Below, in pieces: positions 44,339 to 55,956 of a stretch of 64,000 bases of DNA. The translations under genes and the position numbers were made by a program. The first letter of the stretch is position 1. The number at the start of each line of letters is the position of its first letter. The stretch is from Emmonsiellopsis sp. PD_33. Lineage: Eukaryota; Ascomycota; Eurotiomycetes; Onygenales; Ajellomycetaceae. Location: positions 208,773 to 272,772 of the forward strand of contig JANTQF010000009.1 of NCBI GenBank assembly GCA_032988165.1. Direction: 5' to 3'. The notes below the pieces were generated by a model that worked only from the letters and a program-made list of their open reading frames with translations, made no database searches and had not been told where the DNA came from.

Positions 44339-45790
44339 CTTTTAGCAGTGCTTTTCAGGTTGGGATTGAAAAAGAAGTCAACATTGAGTTCAAAACAATC
44401 ACCTGAGCACTGCAATTTACATACTTTATTTCATCGGTTTCAAGGATGTCGTAAACAACCCGAAAGGATAGCTATTAATTTCCTGTCCTTGAGAAACATC
44501 CGCAAATCTAAAACCTCTCGCCATTGAGAAATGATATTTTGCCTACAATTTGTTAGACCTGTTAGAACATCACATCTTCCCCCCCCCCCTTGGAATTAGA
44601 ACTGTAGCCGACAAGGTGAAAGCCATTTATAACTTGCCTTCCCCTCAAATGTGCCAGGGTTGGAGCATATTCAACTACCATTGTGACCGCGTACACTACT
44701 ACTTGGTCATATTAGAGCCCATCAAAGCCGCTCAAGACATTAATGCATAAAGAAGCTCCTCGATCTGGCAAGACGCGCAAAGCCTTTACAACCAGCATAA
44801 AGCTTGTTTTGTGCAGCCTAACTTACACCCAATCATTCTTCTTCATAGTTACAGTCTTGTGTGATTCTTTTACTCTTCTTTTTCTATGGTCTTCAGGGCC
44901 GGTCCTACCTTTTCAAAGAAGGGTATGCCATGGAACTCAGCTCTTTCTACTGAGACTTCCTCAACCTTTAACACACCATTCTATAGTTGTAGTTCTAGCT
45001 ATTATTTTTATCTGAGAGGATTCCCTCCCTCTCTCTCTCTCCCCTTTTGTTAAAAATAGCATTCTTCAACATTTTAATCTCTCTGCTTTCTTAGAAGCAG
45101 AATCCGCTACAGTACCATCCAAGCTGCCATCTGCATCTGACGACTTAGTTGACTCTCCCGGCTATCAACCCAAGACGGGAACTCCGCCTGTGAATGCATG
45201 GTATCCTGAAGTGTGTGCTTGATTTCTTGAATTTAGATTATATACGTAAAGCGGACTGTCATGTGGATTTCCCAGAGGTGAGAGCGGTCATAACATTCTT
45301 GGCCAGCATTTGAAATGTAAAAATCCATTTTCTGTTGCCCACATATGATGGTGCAAGCCCTGCATCATTGTGTGCATCTGTTTCCGCTCCAACTTGCATG
45401 AGCTCCCACGATCTTGCAGGTGAGTTTTTCAGTTCATGGCGTAAAAACTTATTTTCCTACTTTGCTTTGGGACCTAGATTTCAGTTCCGTTTTGATAGAT
45501 AGGTATTTGGAAAATAGAGTCAAAAAGACAGAAGTAGAAAGAGATCGTACAGTTATATCAATCGTCAGCAGCATATTAGGTCCAGGAATTTGCTTATAGG
45601 CCCACGTGGCCCACCCACCGGCCTGGCGCCAGATTGCGCAAATCCGTACAGAACAAGATAGATAAGACTATATCGCGGGGTTTCGTGACGTCCCAAACCC
45701 ACCAATGAGGTGGAGGGAGGAGATAGTTGGATTAACATTTATATAAATTTTTTTCAAAAAAAACCTTCAGGAAATTGGGGGACCAGAAAA
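44339..45790. other. Gene-poor intergenic region
   Basis: No recognisable gene. It contains a CT-rich tract near 45018-45050 and only short open frames. It is A/T-richer than the flanking housekeeping genes, which fits decayed or non-coding DNA. Confidence 0.5.
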
Positions 45791-46859
45791 CTCACCACTG
45801 GGCAAGATGGAACCCAAAGGAGAGGCCAAGTAGCGTCTGCTCCTTTTCCAAATAACAGGCATTTCTCCGACACTTTGTGCCCGGCGGAGGCTGCAACTCA
45901 GGCCGTCGTACCTTGTATGTGAAAAGGCTATAACCGGAACATGCTATACCGGCAACGATGCAGAGAAAGCCGAGCCAGGCTATGGCATGTAGCGGGCGGC
46001 GATGGACGAGGAGTTTCTTGCAGCCAAAGGAATAGGATATTATGGCCATGAAGAGGACAGCGGCTAGGGTCTGTATCTTAAGTCATCAGTATCAGAAACT
46101 AGACAGATAATGAGATATCAACAGGGTTATGGAAAGGAATGAAATACGCTTGGGATTGCCGCCTTTGGGCCCCAGATGTCAGGAGCAATCTGCAGGACCA
46201 TGCCTGAAGTGGCCGCAACTGGAACTGCGAAGGCAGCGATAAGGATGATTTGGAATACTTGGGTGCGCGGGCTGATGGGCGAATACCATGTCCCATAAGC
46301 GTCCTCATACCTGGCCATGGCACAAACAGCAAACAATGTATACGGGATCTGGATGGAACCGCAGAATGGAAGACTTTATCGCAATCGCAACGACGTTCAA
46401 GGCCAACGAGAATGATCAAGAGAAATGGTTTTGAGGAGCCAGGCGGATCCTTTTCAGTCCTGACACGAAGAACTCCTTTTCTCTTTTTGCAGCAATCAGG
46501 CCAAGACTTTTCTCTCGGAGAATACGAGCTGAGCCTCCAAGATAGTAAATTAAGGCGCTTAGTAGCCGGAACCAACCCGAACATGGCAAGCGGCTCTTCA
46601 GCAAAGGCGAACTTGGCCATATTTGCAATATCAAATCCTCGTTGTCAATACCCATCGCCAGCTGAACTGCGCCTGGAATCAGATGGATCGTCGAGGATGC
46701 GACCCCAGACTGCACTAAAAGAGGGGATCTCGTATTTCCTTCCCCGCTCTCAAGGGCGGAATGGAAAGAGGCCAGCATATGAATTGGAGATGCGAGCTTG
46801 TTTTGATGCGGTGTTTGCTTCGTGATCTCCATCACCGACGGATCCAGAACTTGCTCCAC
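45791..46859 (-). pseudogene. Remains of a multi-pass membrane-protein gene
   Basis: Minus-strand pieces in different frames look like one damaged protein. The 5' piece (from 46859) reads NTRSPLLVQSGVASSTIHLI and continues to GIDNEDLILQI. A different frame then gives AKFAFAEEPLAMFGLVPATK. A third frame has two hydrophobic stretches (QIILIAAFAVPVAATSGMVL and nearby). A last piece near 45950-46049 has AWLGFLCIVAGIACSGYSLF. An intron between 46049 and about 46140 is plausible, but the middle needs at least one frame change. I cannot name the family; a transporter or other integral membrane protein fits the hydrophobic pattern. A functional gene with unusual introns is a less likely alternative. 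Confidence 0.4.
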
Positions 46860-46911
46860 TCGTTATCCAGGCGCTTTAACAAGAAGTAAAATACTTTAAA
46901 TTCGGGAGACC

Positions 46912-49680
46912 ATGAACGTCGAAGTTATCTCTGTTATTTTCGGCTCAGTCACGGCGCAAATTGAGGAGGTGTGCACTGAATTCTTTTTCCTTTTTCTTCT
47001 TTCAGACAATACTAACAATGAATCCCAGATCCAATCCGATCTCATCACAGCACAGGTCAAATCCTCATTCAAAAACAATGCACAACTATTCCAGCAACTC
47101 GAGGACCAACTCGACACCCTCCGCATCACAGCATCCACAATCACAGATACCGCCAGCCCGAGCGAGGATGTCTTGAACAAGTATCTCAAGGCGCAGGATG
47201 GCCAGGCCATTGAGGAGATCTTCCGCGATGTAATCACCGTGCTGCGGGGGTTGGAGCAGCATCTCAAGACCAAGATTATTGGTGGTGGGCGATCTCTCGT
47301 TAGCAAATTTAAATCGTCGAAGCGATCGGGCCAGGCCGTGCAGACTTTGATTGTGTTGCAGACGCAGTTGGGGGCGAGGATACTGGCGATGGAGTTGATT
47401 CTGACGGTGATGACCATGTATTATTCTCTTTTCCTCCCTCTTTTTTTTCTTTAATGAAGAATCGCTAAGCATGCTCCCAGGATTACGGACGCCGCGGGAG
47501 AACCAGAAGCAAGCCCACGGGTGCTGGGACACTCTCTTGCTGGTGTCCAGGACAAAATCGGTCTCCTTCAAGACACTGCCGCCTCGATGCGAAGGAACAA
47601 GGAAGAAGAGAAGGAATCGCTCAAAACAGCCGACCTCTATGACAAGCTCGTCACCACCATCGCAAAGCCGCTCCACGAGAGCTTCTCAGAGAGCCATCCC
47701 GAGGCCGCCAGAATCGCGGTTTCCGGCATAAAGCCTGCGGCTCCTACAGCACGCTGGGATTTTGCCTCGTACATTCACGACCGTGACATTGCCCAGGTAG
47801 AGAGTTTTCTGCAGCAAGGACTCAACCCGAATGTGCGATTTGATAACCAGATCACGCCCCTGCATTTGGCAGCCGTGTCGGGTTCGCCAGACATTGTCCG
47901 CGCGCTTATCAAGGCGGGTGCGCGTCTCGACCTTCTTTCGACTCCTGTGGGCGACACGCCTCTGTATTCAGCATGCATGGCCGGTCATTTGGAGGCGGTG
48001 CGGGCGTTTGTGGACGCTGGCGCGGATATCAACTGTACCACGGGCACAGGACATCGTTCACCACTGTACGGAGCATGCGCTATGGGAAAGAGGGCCGTGG
48101 CTGAGTATCTCTTGGATCAGAAGGGGATAGATATCTCCATCGTCGATTTAAACGGGTATTCACCGTTGGATGTCGCCACCATGCAAGGCCATGTACATGT
48201 GGCACGGTTTCTACTTGAGCGCGAGGTGTTCAAGGAGGACCCGCTGGTCTTGCAGCGGGCTCTGGGCAGCGCTGCAGGCGTCGGCCAAATGGAGATACTC
48301 CAGTTGCTCTTGGACCGAGGGGTGGCTGTGAATAGCGTCGATCACAAGAAGTGCACTCCGCTGTACAGAGCAACTGCAACGGGACAAGTGGATGCACTGA
48401 CCTATCTCGTCAACCGGGGAGCCGATATCAATGCGAAAAACACACCGAGCGCACAAACATGTGTTTTCGGTGCCGTGCTACACCAGCAGCCCGCAATCCT
48501 CACCAGGCTCCTGGAGCTAGGCGCCGACCCGAACATACCCAATAACAAGACGTTAACGCCGTTGCACTGGGCGGCGGAGGCTAAGTATACCGAGATGGTG
48601 CGAGCCTTGCTGGCGCATGGCGCTGATCCCACGGCGCAAATCACATTGGCGGAAAGTGAGGGTCCCTTAGCTGGTCAGCAGGGTAGGACTCCGCTGCATC
48701 TGGCTGCCGTACTCGGCCATGTAGACGTTATCCAGATCCTCTTAGACAAGGGTGCGGACATCAACAGCGCTGCGACTGACGGGTTCACCCCCTTGGCCAT
48801 CGCCGCAATGTTTGACAAACTCGACGCTGTCAAAGTACTCGTCAAACGGGGCGCGGATGTCAACATGCCCACGGCTGGTGGCGACACTGTGATTTTCACT
48901 ACTATCTTTCGTAGGTTAGTTGATGTGACCAAATTTCTCTTAGAAAACGGAGCCGACTGCTCCGTCGTAAATGACAAGGGCAGCACCCCCCTTTACATTG
49001 CAACGCTCATAGGCGATCTGGACATGGTGAAGCTGTTGCTTGACCACGGCGCGGACCCCAACGGGCCCCCCATGACCGCAAAAGGCAGCGGCCCGCTCAG
49101 CATGGCCGCACAGAAAAACCATCTAGCCATCGCCACCCTCCTGCTCGACCGGGGCGCCGACGCCACCACCAAAAAATACTACAAGGATAATTTCGTAACC
49201 CCGTTGCTCATGGCGGCAGACGACGGGTATCTGGAAATGACCCAGCTGCTCGTCAAACGGGGCGCTGATCTGGGAGCAGCAAACTGCAACGGCACCACGC
49301 CGCTTCACGCCGCTGCTTCGAATGGCCATTATCCCGTCGTGCGCTATCTGCTTGGGCAGGGCGTCGATCCGTCGCCCCGCTTGAACGAGGGCAATGCGAC
49401 GCCCCTGATGATGGCCGCGCACGAGGGCCACGCGGACTTGATTGATCTGTTTGCGGAGGCGGGGGTGGATCTGAATGCGTGTAATGACGAAGGGACAGCG
49501 ATCGAGTTTGCGGCGGAACAGGGACATGGTGAATTTGTTAAGAAACTGGTCGCTCGCGGGGTTGACCCTGAGCAGAAGGACAGTTATGGGAAGTCGGCGT
49601 TGAGTGTGGCTCGGGAAGAAGGTTCGGCTGAGATGGTGGCTTTGTTGGAGGAGCTGATTAGGGTGAGAGGTGTGAAGTAA
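46912..49680 (+). CDS. Ankyrin-repeat protein with a fungal STAND-type N-terminal domain
   Basis: Three exons are inferred: 46912-46968, 47029-47417 and 47481-49680, giving 881 aa. The first intron has a perfect TACTAAC branch site near 47010 and the acceptor CCCAG at 47028. The N-terminus (MNVEVISVIFGSVTAQIEE, then a helical stretch LEDQLDTLRITASTITDT) resembles the helical N-terminal domain of fungal NLR/STAND proteins. A helical linker (to about residue 240) leads straight into about 19 ankyrin repeats (residues 243-875), many near consensus (TPLHLAAVLGHVDVIQILLD). No NACHT or NB-ARC ATPase lies between, so this is a receptor-like architecture without its motor. Role is unknown; protein binding is certain only by family. 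No signal peptide or membrane helix. The frame is fully intact, unlike the NLR relic 8 kb to the left. Confidence 0.88.
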
Positions 49681-50201
49681 ACATAACGGCATTCATGATA
49701 GCCCTTCTTGTCGATGTAAAAAAAAAAAAAAGATCTTGTAAAACACAATACCTGAAGTCTCAACGAGCTGAGAGTTCCTCAAAGTGTGAGTTCCACAGGG
49801 AACAAAGGGAAAACCAAGAATCAAATGAAGGAAAGAAAGAAGAGGGAAAGGAAGAAAAGAAAAGAAAAGTTATCAATTTATCCCCCCCTATCCATACCCA
49901 AGCCAGACCAGGCCAGCCAACCAACAGACCAATTACCCGAATCCAATCCAATCCAATTTATCCCGAAAGCCAAAAACGGGGTGTGGGGAATATAAAAACA
50001 AAAAACGCCAAACACACATACATGTCTATACACAACAGGGCGTCTCTTCTTCCGAGAACCAAAAAAAAGGGGGGGGCGGAGAAAGCCAATGCTAACGCAC
50101 CTCATCCACCGGAAAAAGGTTAGAAACGAGGAAATTGACAGGCACCAACCCCCCCAAAAAAAGTATTAATAAAAATCCCCAAAAGCACACTCAAACTCAA
50201 C
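49681..50201. other. Convergent intergenic gap
   Basis: The 3' ends of the ankyrin gene and of dot1 meet here. It is A/G-rich on plus, with an A12-13 run near 49719 and AAAGGGG-type runs near 50065. No gene is seen. Confidence 0.6.
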
Positions 50202-51860
50202 TCACTCCAAATCCTCCGCAAAGGCCCTAAGCCTCGAACTATCCTTGGTAGCAATAAAATAACTCCCCCCCGCATCCGTCCAACTAACGCTATCAGACCA
50301 ATAATTCTTCCTTGTCACCGACAACAAATTAATCGGCGAATTCAGATTGCGCGTCTGGATCCGATGGCCCGCAGGCACAAACGACTTCAGCGAAACAATC
50401 TTACATCCTTCCTTCATATCCAGGAAATGGTTGATGAGCTCGTTATTCAGCTGTGGCGTGAACGCCTGGTTATTAATCAGCACGACATCAGCCCGGTGCA
50501 GCGCGTTAATGATGCTCTCCTGCGTCAAAAAGTCGCCGCGGATCAGGCGCACTTTGCCCGGCGCAATCCCCCACAGTCGACAGCGCGCTTCGAATTCCTT
50601 CTGCTGCAGTTCGGCCAGGTCGCATGCGTTCTGCATCACCTCGCAGCCCCAGCTTTCGCACCCTGTTTCCAGCGCGGCTTGCAGCACGACGTTGCCTACC
50701 CCCGACCCTAGGTCGACGAAGACCTGGTCGGATTTTAGCTTGGTTTGTTTGAAGATGTCGGAGATGAAGCGGGGGAGGAGCTCGCCGTAGACATTGTCGG
50801 TGCCGTTTTCGTATTGGCGGAGGGACTCGACGCGGGGAGAGACGGTGCGGGCGTAAGTTTGTGTTAGGATGCGTTCGATGAGGGGGAGGGAGAGGTTGTG
50901 CATGCTGTCGAGGTGGTTGGGGATTGCGTTGTTGGTTCGGAGGTTGGTGATGGTTTTGTTGTATTCGTTGATAGCGTCTTGAAATTCGGATTTGGAGGAG
51001 TGCGCCAGGGCGCGTCTGAAGCGGCGGTTGATGCCTGTGGCTTCGTCATTGAAGAGGTGGGCGTGTTCTTCGGGGATATAGTTTTGTGATACGATGTCTA
51101 CCGCATGTACTATATCATCTAGCGGTTTAAATCCATCTTTATCACGGGGAACAACCAGTTGGTACCTAGAAAGCACATTAAAAGAGGTGTGGTTAGCGAC
51201 TTGAACATAAGTAGATCGTACTTCCTTCAATCCCCCAGGATTAACTCACTTTTCTCCCAACGAAGCACCAGGATACTGCAGCCTAACCGTAGTCGACTCT
51301 GCATCAGCATCAAACGCGGTCTTAAACTCCCCCCGCTTATCCAGAGATGTAATATCCGCCGCATGCACAATCGCAACCTCCTCCTTCCCGCCGTCCTCAG
51401 AAAACGCGCCCTCCGACCGAATCCGTCTCTGCAGATCCGGCTCTGCACTAACGCTGACTTTGACCCTCTTACTTATCTCAAAGGACGCATCTGTATCGCT
51501 CTCATCGCTACTGCTCGACAAGCGCTGGATTGGCGATGGGCGCTTGCGCGTGAGGGACTTCGTTTTGGGGCGGGGTTTGAAGTCATGGTCGCCTCGGGAC
51601 GGGGTGGGATCGCTGGTGGCGGATCTCGCGCGCGGGGTACTCGAGGAGCGTTTGCCGTTGGCAGAAAGAAGGCGATCCGGGTGACGGCGGGGTTGGAGGG
51701 GTTTGGTCGTGGAGGAAGGCTTCGCGCCCGAGAGGTCTGAAGCGACGGACGAGGAACGAACAAGGGCGGGTTTTGGTTTTGATTCGACCTTTCGGATCTG
51801 CGGGAGCTTGGGCTGGATAGCTAAGCTTCCCTTTTTCTGAAGGTGGTCGAAAAACCCCAT
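50202..51860 (-). CDS. dot1: Histone H3-K79 methyltransferase Dot1
   Basis: Nuclear SAM-dependent methyltransferase of the Dot1 family, which methylates Lys79 in the core of histone H3 and affects silencing and the DNA damage response. Two exons are inferred, 51250-51860 and 50202-51165, giving 524 aa. The N-terminal 170 residues are basic and Ser/Pro-rich and probably bind nucleosomal DNA. The catalytic fold shows YGELLPRFISDIF, the SAM-binding motif I FVDLGSGVGNVVLQAALETG, motif II-like SWGCEVM and the acceptor-side INNQAFTPQLN. The C-terminus ends VSWTDAGGSYFIA. Length is near that of yeast Dot1. Both exons show C-rich first and G-rich last parts on the coding strand. No key residue is missing. 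Confidence 0.95.
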
Positions 51861-52874
51861 GCCCCTTTGTTTGCTGTGTGAGGTACTGTGCCTTTATTTG
51901 GGGTTTGTAAATTTTTCTTGGGGCGCGGGTAAAATGAAGGGTAGCAAAACAATAACAGATAATGAGTGACTGTCAAAGAAAGAATACAGGGGGATAAATG
52001 AGAGGAAATGGGTATGTATGCAGCGAAGGTACTATAATCATAAAAATGACTGTGAGGCGTGGTCGATGCGAAGACACAACGGAGAAGGCTGTGATGCAGG
52101 CCAGAGAGAGCTCTTGATGCAGGGAGAAAGGGCGGAGGTGGCGCTAAGGGTGGCTGACTCAGCAGCAGCAGGCGTGCGTGCGCTGTACTGTATCGTATTG
52201 TAATTTCCAAAATGGGAGCAGCAGGCAAATATCCAATTCTTCAGCAGCAGTCTCCCTCCATATTAAACAAAAACAACAGATGGCAGATTTAGCTGTCTCA
52301 TCAGTACTTTCGAGAAGCAGCGAACAAAATGGATATACTACTAATCCAATCAGAAGCAAATCAAAATGAAATATAAAGGGGCATAGGGTGATGTCTGTGC
52401 TTGGTTTGAGAATGAGCAAGAGTAACAAGTATGAAAACAAATGTAAAGGTTATCAACGGTGTTTGTGGTGGTGCCAGTCTGCAGAGAGGAAGCAAAAATA
52501 TCCAACAGCTTGTTGTAGCCCGCAGCAAAAATGTTCCCAGAAAAAAAGATAATAATACTAAAGGTAAACCAGCAGATACATGCCAAAATCGAATATGACA
52601 CAAGTGAAACTGGCTGCATATTAAAAAGAAAAGAAATTAATATAGTACGCCGCACCCCAAGAATATCCCAAATCGCAACGCTTTCTCTCCTGTGCGCCAA
52701 GGTGTGGGGAGGCAAACCCTCTCCACCAACACCGAGTAAGCATGATATGCAAAAACGTAAAGTAGATAATAGTTGTCTGTGAATGAAATCGCGGGTGGCC
52801 GGATAGGTGACAAAGGGAAGTTAAATGTGGCAATATGTGGTGGGACCGGAATAAGGTGGGAAAAATGTATCCCC
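51861..52874. other. dot1 promoter and 3' region of the tandem-PH gene
   Basis: Upstream sequence of dot1 runs into the 3' flank of the next gene on the same strand. Open frames are short. No gene or RNA is recognised. Confidence 0.5.
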
Positions 52875-54136
52875 TCAGGAGGAAGGCCCTGCCACGGCCG
52901 ATCCAGTTGCAGGCTTTGCTGACATGCCGGGTCTTTTGGCGAGGACGCTCTTCAACGCACCGAGCCACTTTGCAAGCTCCTCTTCGCTGGGGGCAGAGAA
53001 TCGGTATGTCTTGTCCTCAGCGATGATCTGAAGACAGAAGTTCTTGGACTTGGAGACAGGGTCAATTTCGGCAGCGTTGATCACCTGTGGCATCGGAATG
53101 ATCTTGACCGCAGCATACTCTTGTTCATCCTTGTAGAAGCAAATGCTTTGTGTTCGAAGAACAACCCAGAGCTTCTTCCACTGACGGACGCCTTTCTTGC
53201 TTTTGAGGCAGAGAAGATAGCCATGGTATACCACGCGTTCCGCGTCAAGGGTTGCAGATGCTCCATCACTTTGTTGGCTCGTGTTTCGTGGCAGGGAAGG
53301 GCGGCGGTCTGTTGGTGTGGAAGGGGACAGGTTCCGATCAAATCGAGGTAGCGAGCTGGTGGAATGCTGTGGTGCAGTGGACCCCCCTGCATCAGAAAAA
53401 TCTGAGTAGGCGGTAATTTCATTCCCGGAATAGTCTTGCGTGTGTGAATACTGCCGTGGCCGTTGTCTACTCGAGTGCATGCATGCACTATCTACCGGGC
53501 TCGTTGCTTTATGGCCGTCACATTCAGAGTTCTCGCTTGCACTCTCGACGGCTTCACCCGCCCTCCTATCCTTGGCCAAACTGTATTCCTCAAGCGAGTC
53601 ATATTCGGGGCAACTTTCGTTGCGGATGCGTTCGACCCAGTTCTCTGCATCGCCCTCTGATGCAGCTTGAAATCGGTAATTTTTGGAAGGGGAGAAGATC
53701 CCAAAGACGTGCTCACGTTTGGATTTCGTGCCTTTGACGAGGGCGACGGCTGTGACATCGGACAGGCTGATCGACAGCTGGAGTTCTGCTTCTTCCGCGT
53801 CTTTGTATAGCGATAGGAGATTCGGTCGTAGTACCAGATATCCAGGTTTCCATGACGCCTTGAATGCCTATATAAAAACCGGTTAGTAGGCAAGCCATCA
53901 AACTTGTTGCTTGACCATAGACCAAAAAGGGGGCGACTAACATGTTTGTTTTTGGACCGCCTCATTACTTTCCCCCTCTTTACAACCTGGTCGAAAGCAA
54001 AGCTTCCATTCTCGTTGACTGGCGAAAAAGTATCCAGGTTCAAGTGTCCGTTGCGAGGGAAAGCCGACTTTGGCTGTGCGGGATCCCGGGACGGCGAGAC
54101 TGGATTCCCGATCTGGCTATCGATCCGTAATGCCAT
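52875..54136 (-). CDS. Tandem pleckstrin-homology (PH) domain protein
   Basis: Two exons are inferred, 53942-54136 and 52875-53867, giving 395 aa. The first PH domain spans about residues 48-155 (VVKRGKVMRRSKNKHAFKAS joins across the intron, then GYLVLRPNLLSLYKD and a Trp near the end in AENWVERI). A Ser/Thr-rich linker follows. The second PH domain spans about 275-377 (YHGYLLCLKSKKGVRQWKKL, ending LAKWLGALKS). The arrangement resembles yeast Opy1, a PI(4,5)P2-sensing dual-PH protein that restrains PI4P 5-kinase. That relation is an inference from architecture, so no symbol is given. No catalytic domain or membrane segment. It probably works at the plasma membrane or another phosphoinositide-bearing membrane. 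Confidence 0.88.
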
Positions 54137-55956
54137 TGTAGATGCGGAGGGGAAAAAAGAGGAAGACAGAGGAAAATTCGCAATCTGTGTATTCTGAAAA
54201 CGTCGGTGGGAGTCGGGTGGCCAAGGGGGGTCGGGACACTAGAAACAGCGTCGCGGAGAGATAGGCGGCGAGGAGCAGAGAATCAATTGCGATCGAAGAC
54301 CGACCAGGCAGCGGGAAGAGCCAGCATGTTCAAAAGAAGACGGGTCATGGCCTGGGGGGGGATGGGCGGCAGCGAGGGTGGGCATCTGATTCTGCAGTGC
54401 TGGGGGTTTGGGAGGTGAGAAGTGTGGTTTCAAGTGATCAGGAGAAATGACGGCAGAGTGGTGGGTGCGTTTGGCTTGGCGCGGGTGCTGGCCGGCCGCG
54501 CTAGGCCCAGCCGGGTAAGCGCCACAGCCCGGCCCATGGTTCAGGGAATGAAGACTGCGAAGTATAAAACGACATGGACGGAGTACAAGCAGCAGTAGGG
54601 AGAGAGTCGTGGAGGCAGTGGAGGCAGTGGAGGATTGCCTCTATGATACGAGAAGAGGCAAGCAGAGAAGAGCCGATATTTCACTCCTGGTGACCGGCAT
54701 TGCTGCGGATGATTCCAAAAGAGCCCCAAACATCCTCAGATTGGCGGGGGAAGCAAGGCATAAGAATAGCAGCCGTTGACATCTCTGATCATTCTCTGAT
54801 CAACTGCGGACTCCAGTCTCCAGGCGTCTCCAGGCGCAGATCTCTGAGGCGATTGCTGCGAGGGTTGCAACTGAGCGTGAACTTGTGAAGTGATAGGCAA
54901 GCAGCAGACGGCTGACACTCTCAGCTGGCAGTTAGTGTGCTTTGGCAGTATGTTTGCATCATAGCCGCATTGGCTGAGCGGTAGGAAAGCAGAGTAAGCT
55001 GAGCGACACTCTATCTCTCCGTCTGGTATTTCTCATCAGCCAGGACTATCCGCCCTGTGCACAGAGAAGACGGAGACTATTTATCTGCACAAGTATACAT
55101 ACATCAGCTCTGGAGAGGAGCGTAATAAAATACCGGACTGTACCGCTGCGTAATAATACCGTGCTCGCCCGCCGTTAAAAATAGGCCGTTGCAGTGGAGG
55201 CTGCCCGCCAATCAGCGCGGCTGCTGGGCTGCCCAAGACCGAGACCGCTCCGTATTACGCGTCCCCCGGCCGCCGCTTTTCCATACGCAGCGTCGCGTAT
55301 TGTCACGCCGTTTCGCCCGGCCTGAGTGCTGGGCGGCCGTGGCTTTGGTGGTCGGGATGGCGCCCGCGGGACGAGACCAGAATCACGAGAAAATGGCCAG
55401 CAATCCTCCCGGAACAAGCGTCTTCTGCGTAGAAACACAGGACTCGGGCTGGAGGCTGCGGCGGCCGGCAATCCGTACTAAGGCGGCTCAGCTCCAATTT
55501 GGCGAGGCCTCGTTTCTGGTTAGCACCGGTCTTGGCATGCGCTCCCATCAAACGTCGCCTCTAGGAATCTCAACCACCAGAAAATCCTCTATCCAGACAC
55601 CTCGCCGCATCTCTCCCCCTTCCTGGCCCGCTGTCTTGCATCCCGTCCATGACTGGCACAAAGCCCGCTGCTAGCTGTCTCGCGTCCTTTGGCTGTGCAT
55701 TGAGCCTTCTTCCCGTGCCCGCTTGATCGCAGTCATCCCGCCATCTCGAGATAGGGGACTTTTTTCCCAGCCGCTCGTTTCTTTCGGTCCTCTCCCCTCG
55801 ACCTCTGCTCGTCCGGGAGTGTCTCTGTGGAGGCTGCCCAAGCTGTTGTTGCTGTTGAGGCAGACTGCTTGACCCGGTCTAGGAGGTCAACCGCCATCCG
55901 GCCGCCCTACCACCTTTCCTCCCCATCCCGAGTTTCGTCGAATACCCTCCGCGCCC
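54137..55956. promoter_or_regulatory. Long divergent promoter region, PH gene and mannosyltransferase gene
   Basis: About 1.8 kb separates two divergent start codons. Much is G+C-rich with CpG-containing blocks near 55190-55560. A 161-codon open frame there (55189-55674) has no family features and is probably chance in G+C-rich DNA. The segment just before 55957 is pyrimidine-rich, as in fungal promoters. Confidence 0.5.

Noticed and set aside
49123..49692. 189-codon minus-strand frame opposite the ankyrin repeats
   Set aside because: Antisense of conserved ankyrin repeats.
51159..51740. 193-codon plus-strand frame across dot1
   Set aside because: Antisense shadow of the disordered dot1 N-terminus; Arg/Gly-rich composition comes from the G-rich strand.
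54900..55070. Possible tRNA-like sequence with GCATTGGCTGAGCGG
   Set aside because: The GGCTGAGCGG piece resembles a D-loop, but no matching acceptor stem, anticodon arm or GGTTCGA-type T-loop follows at the right distance.
55189..55674. 161-codon frame in the long promoter region
   Set aside because: Lies in G+C-rich DNA where stops are rare, has no domain or steady coding pattern, and other frames are open there too.
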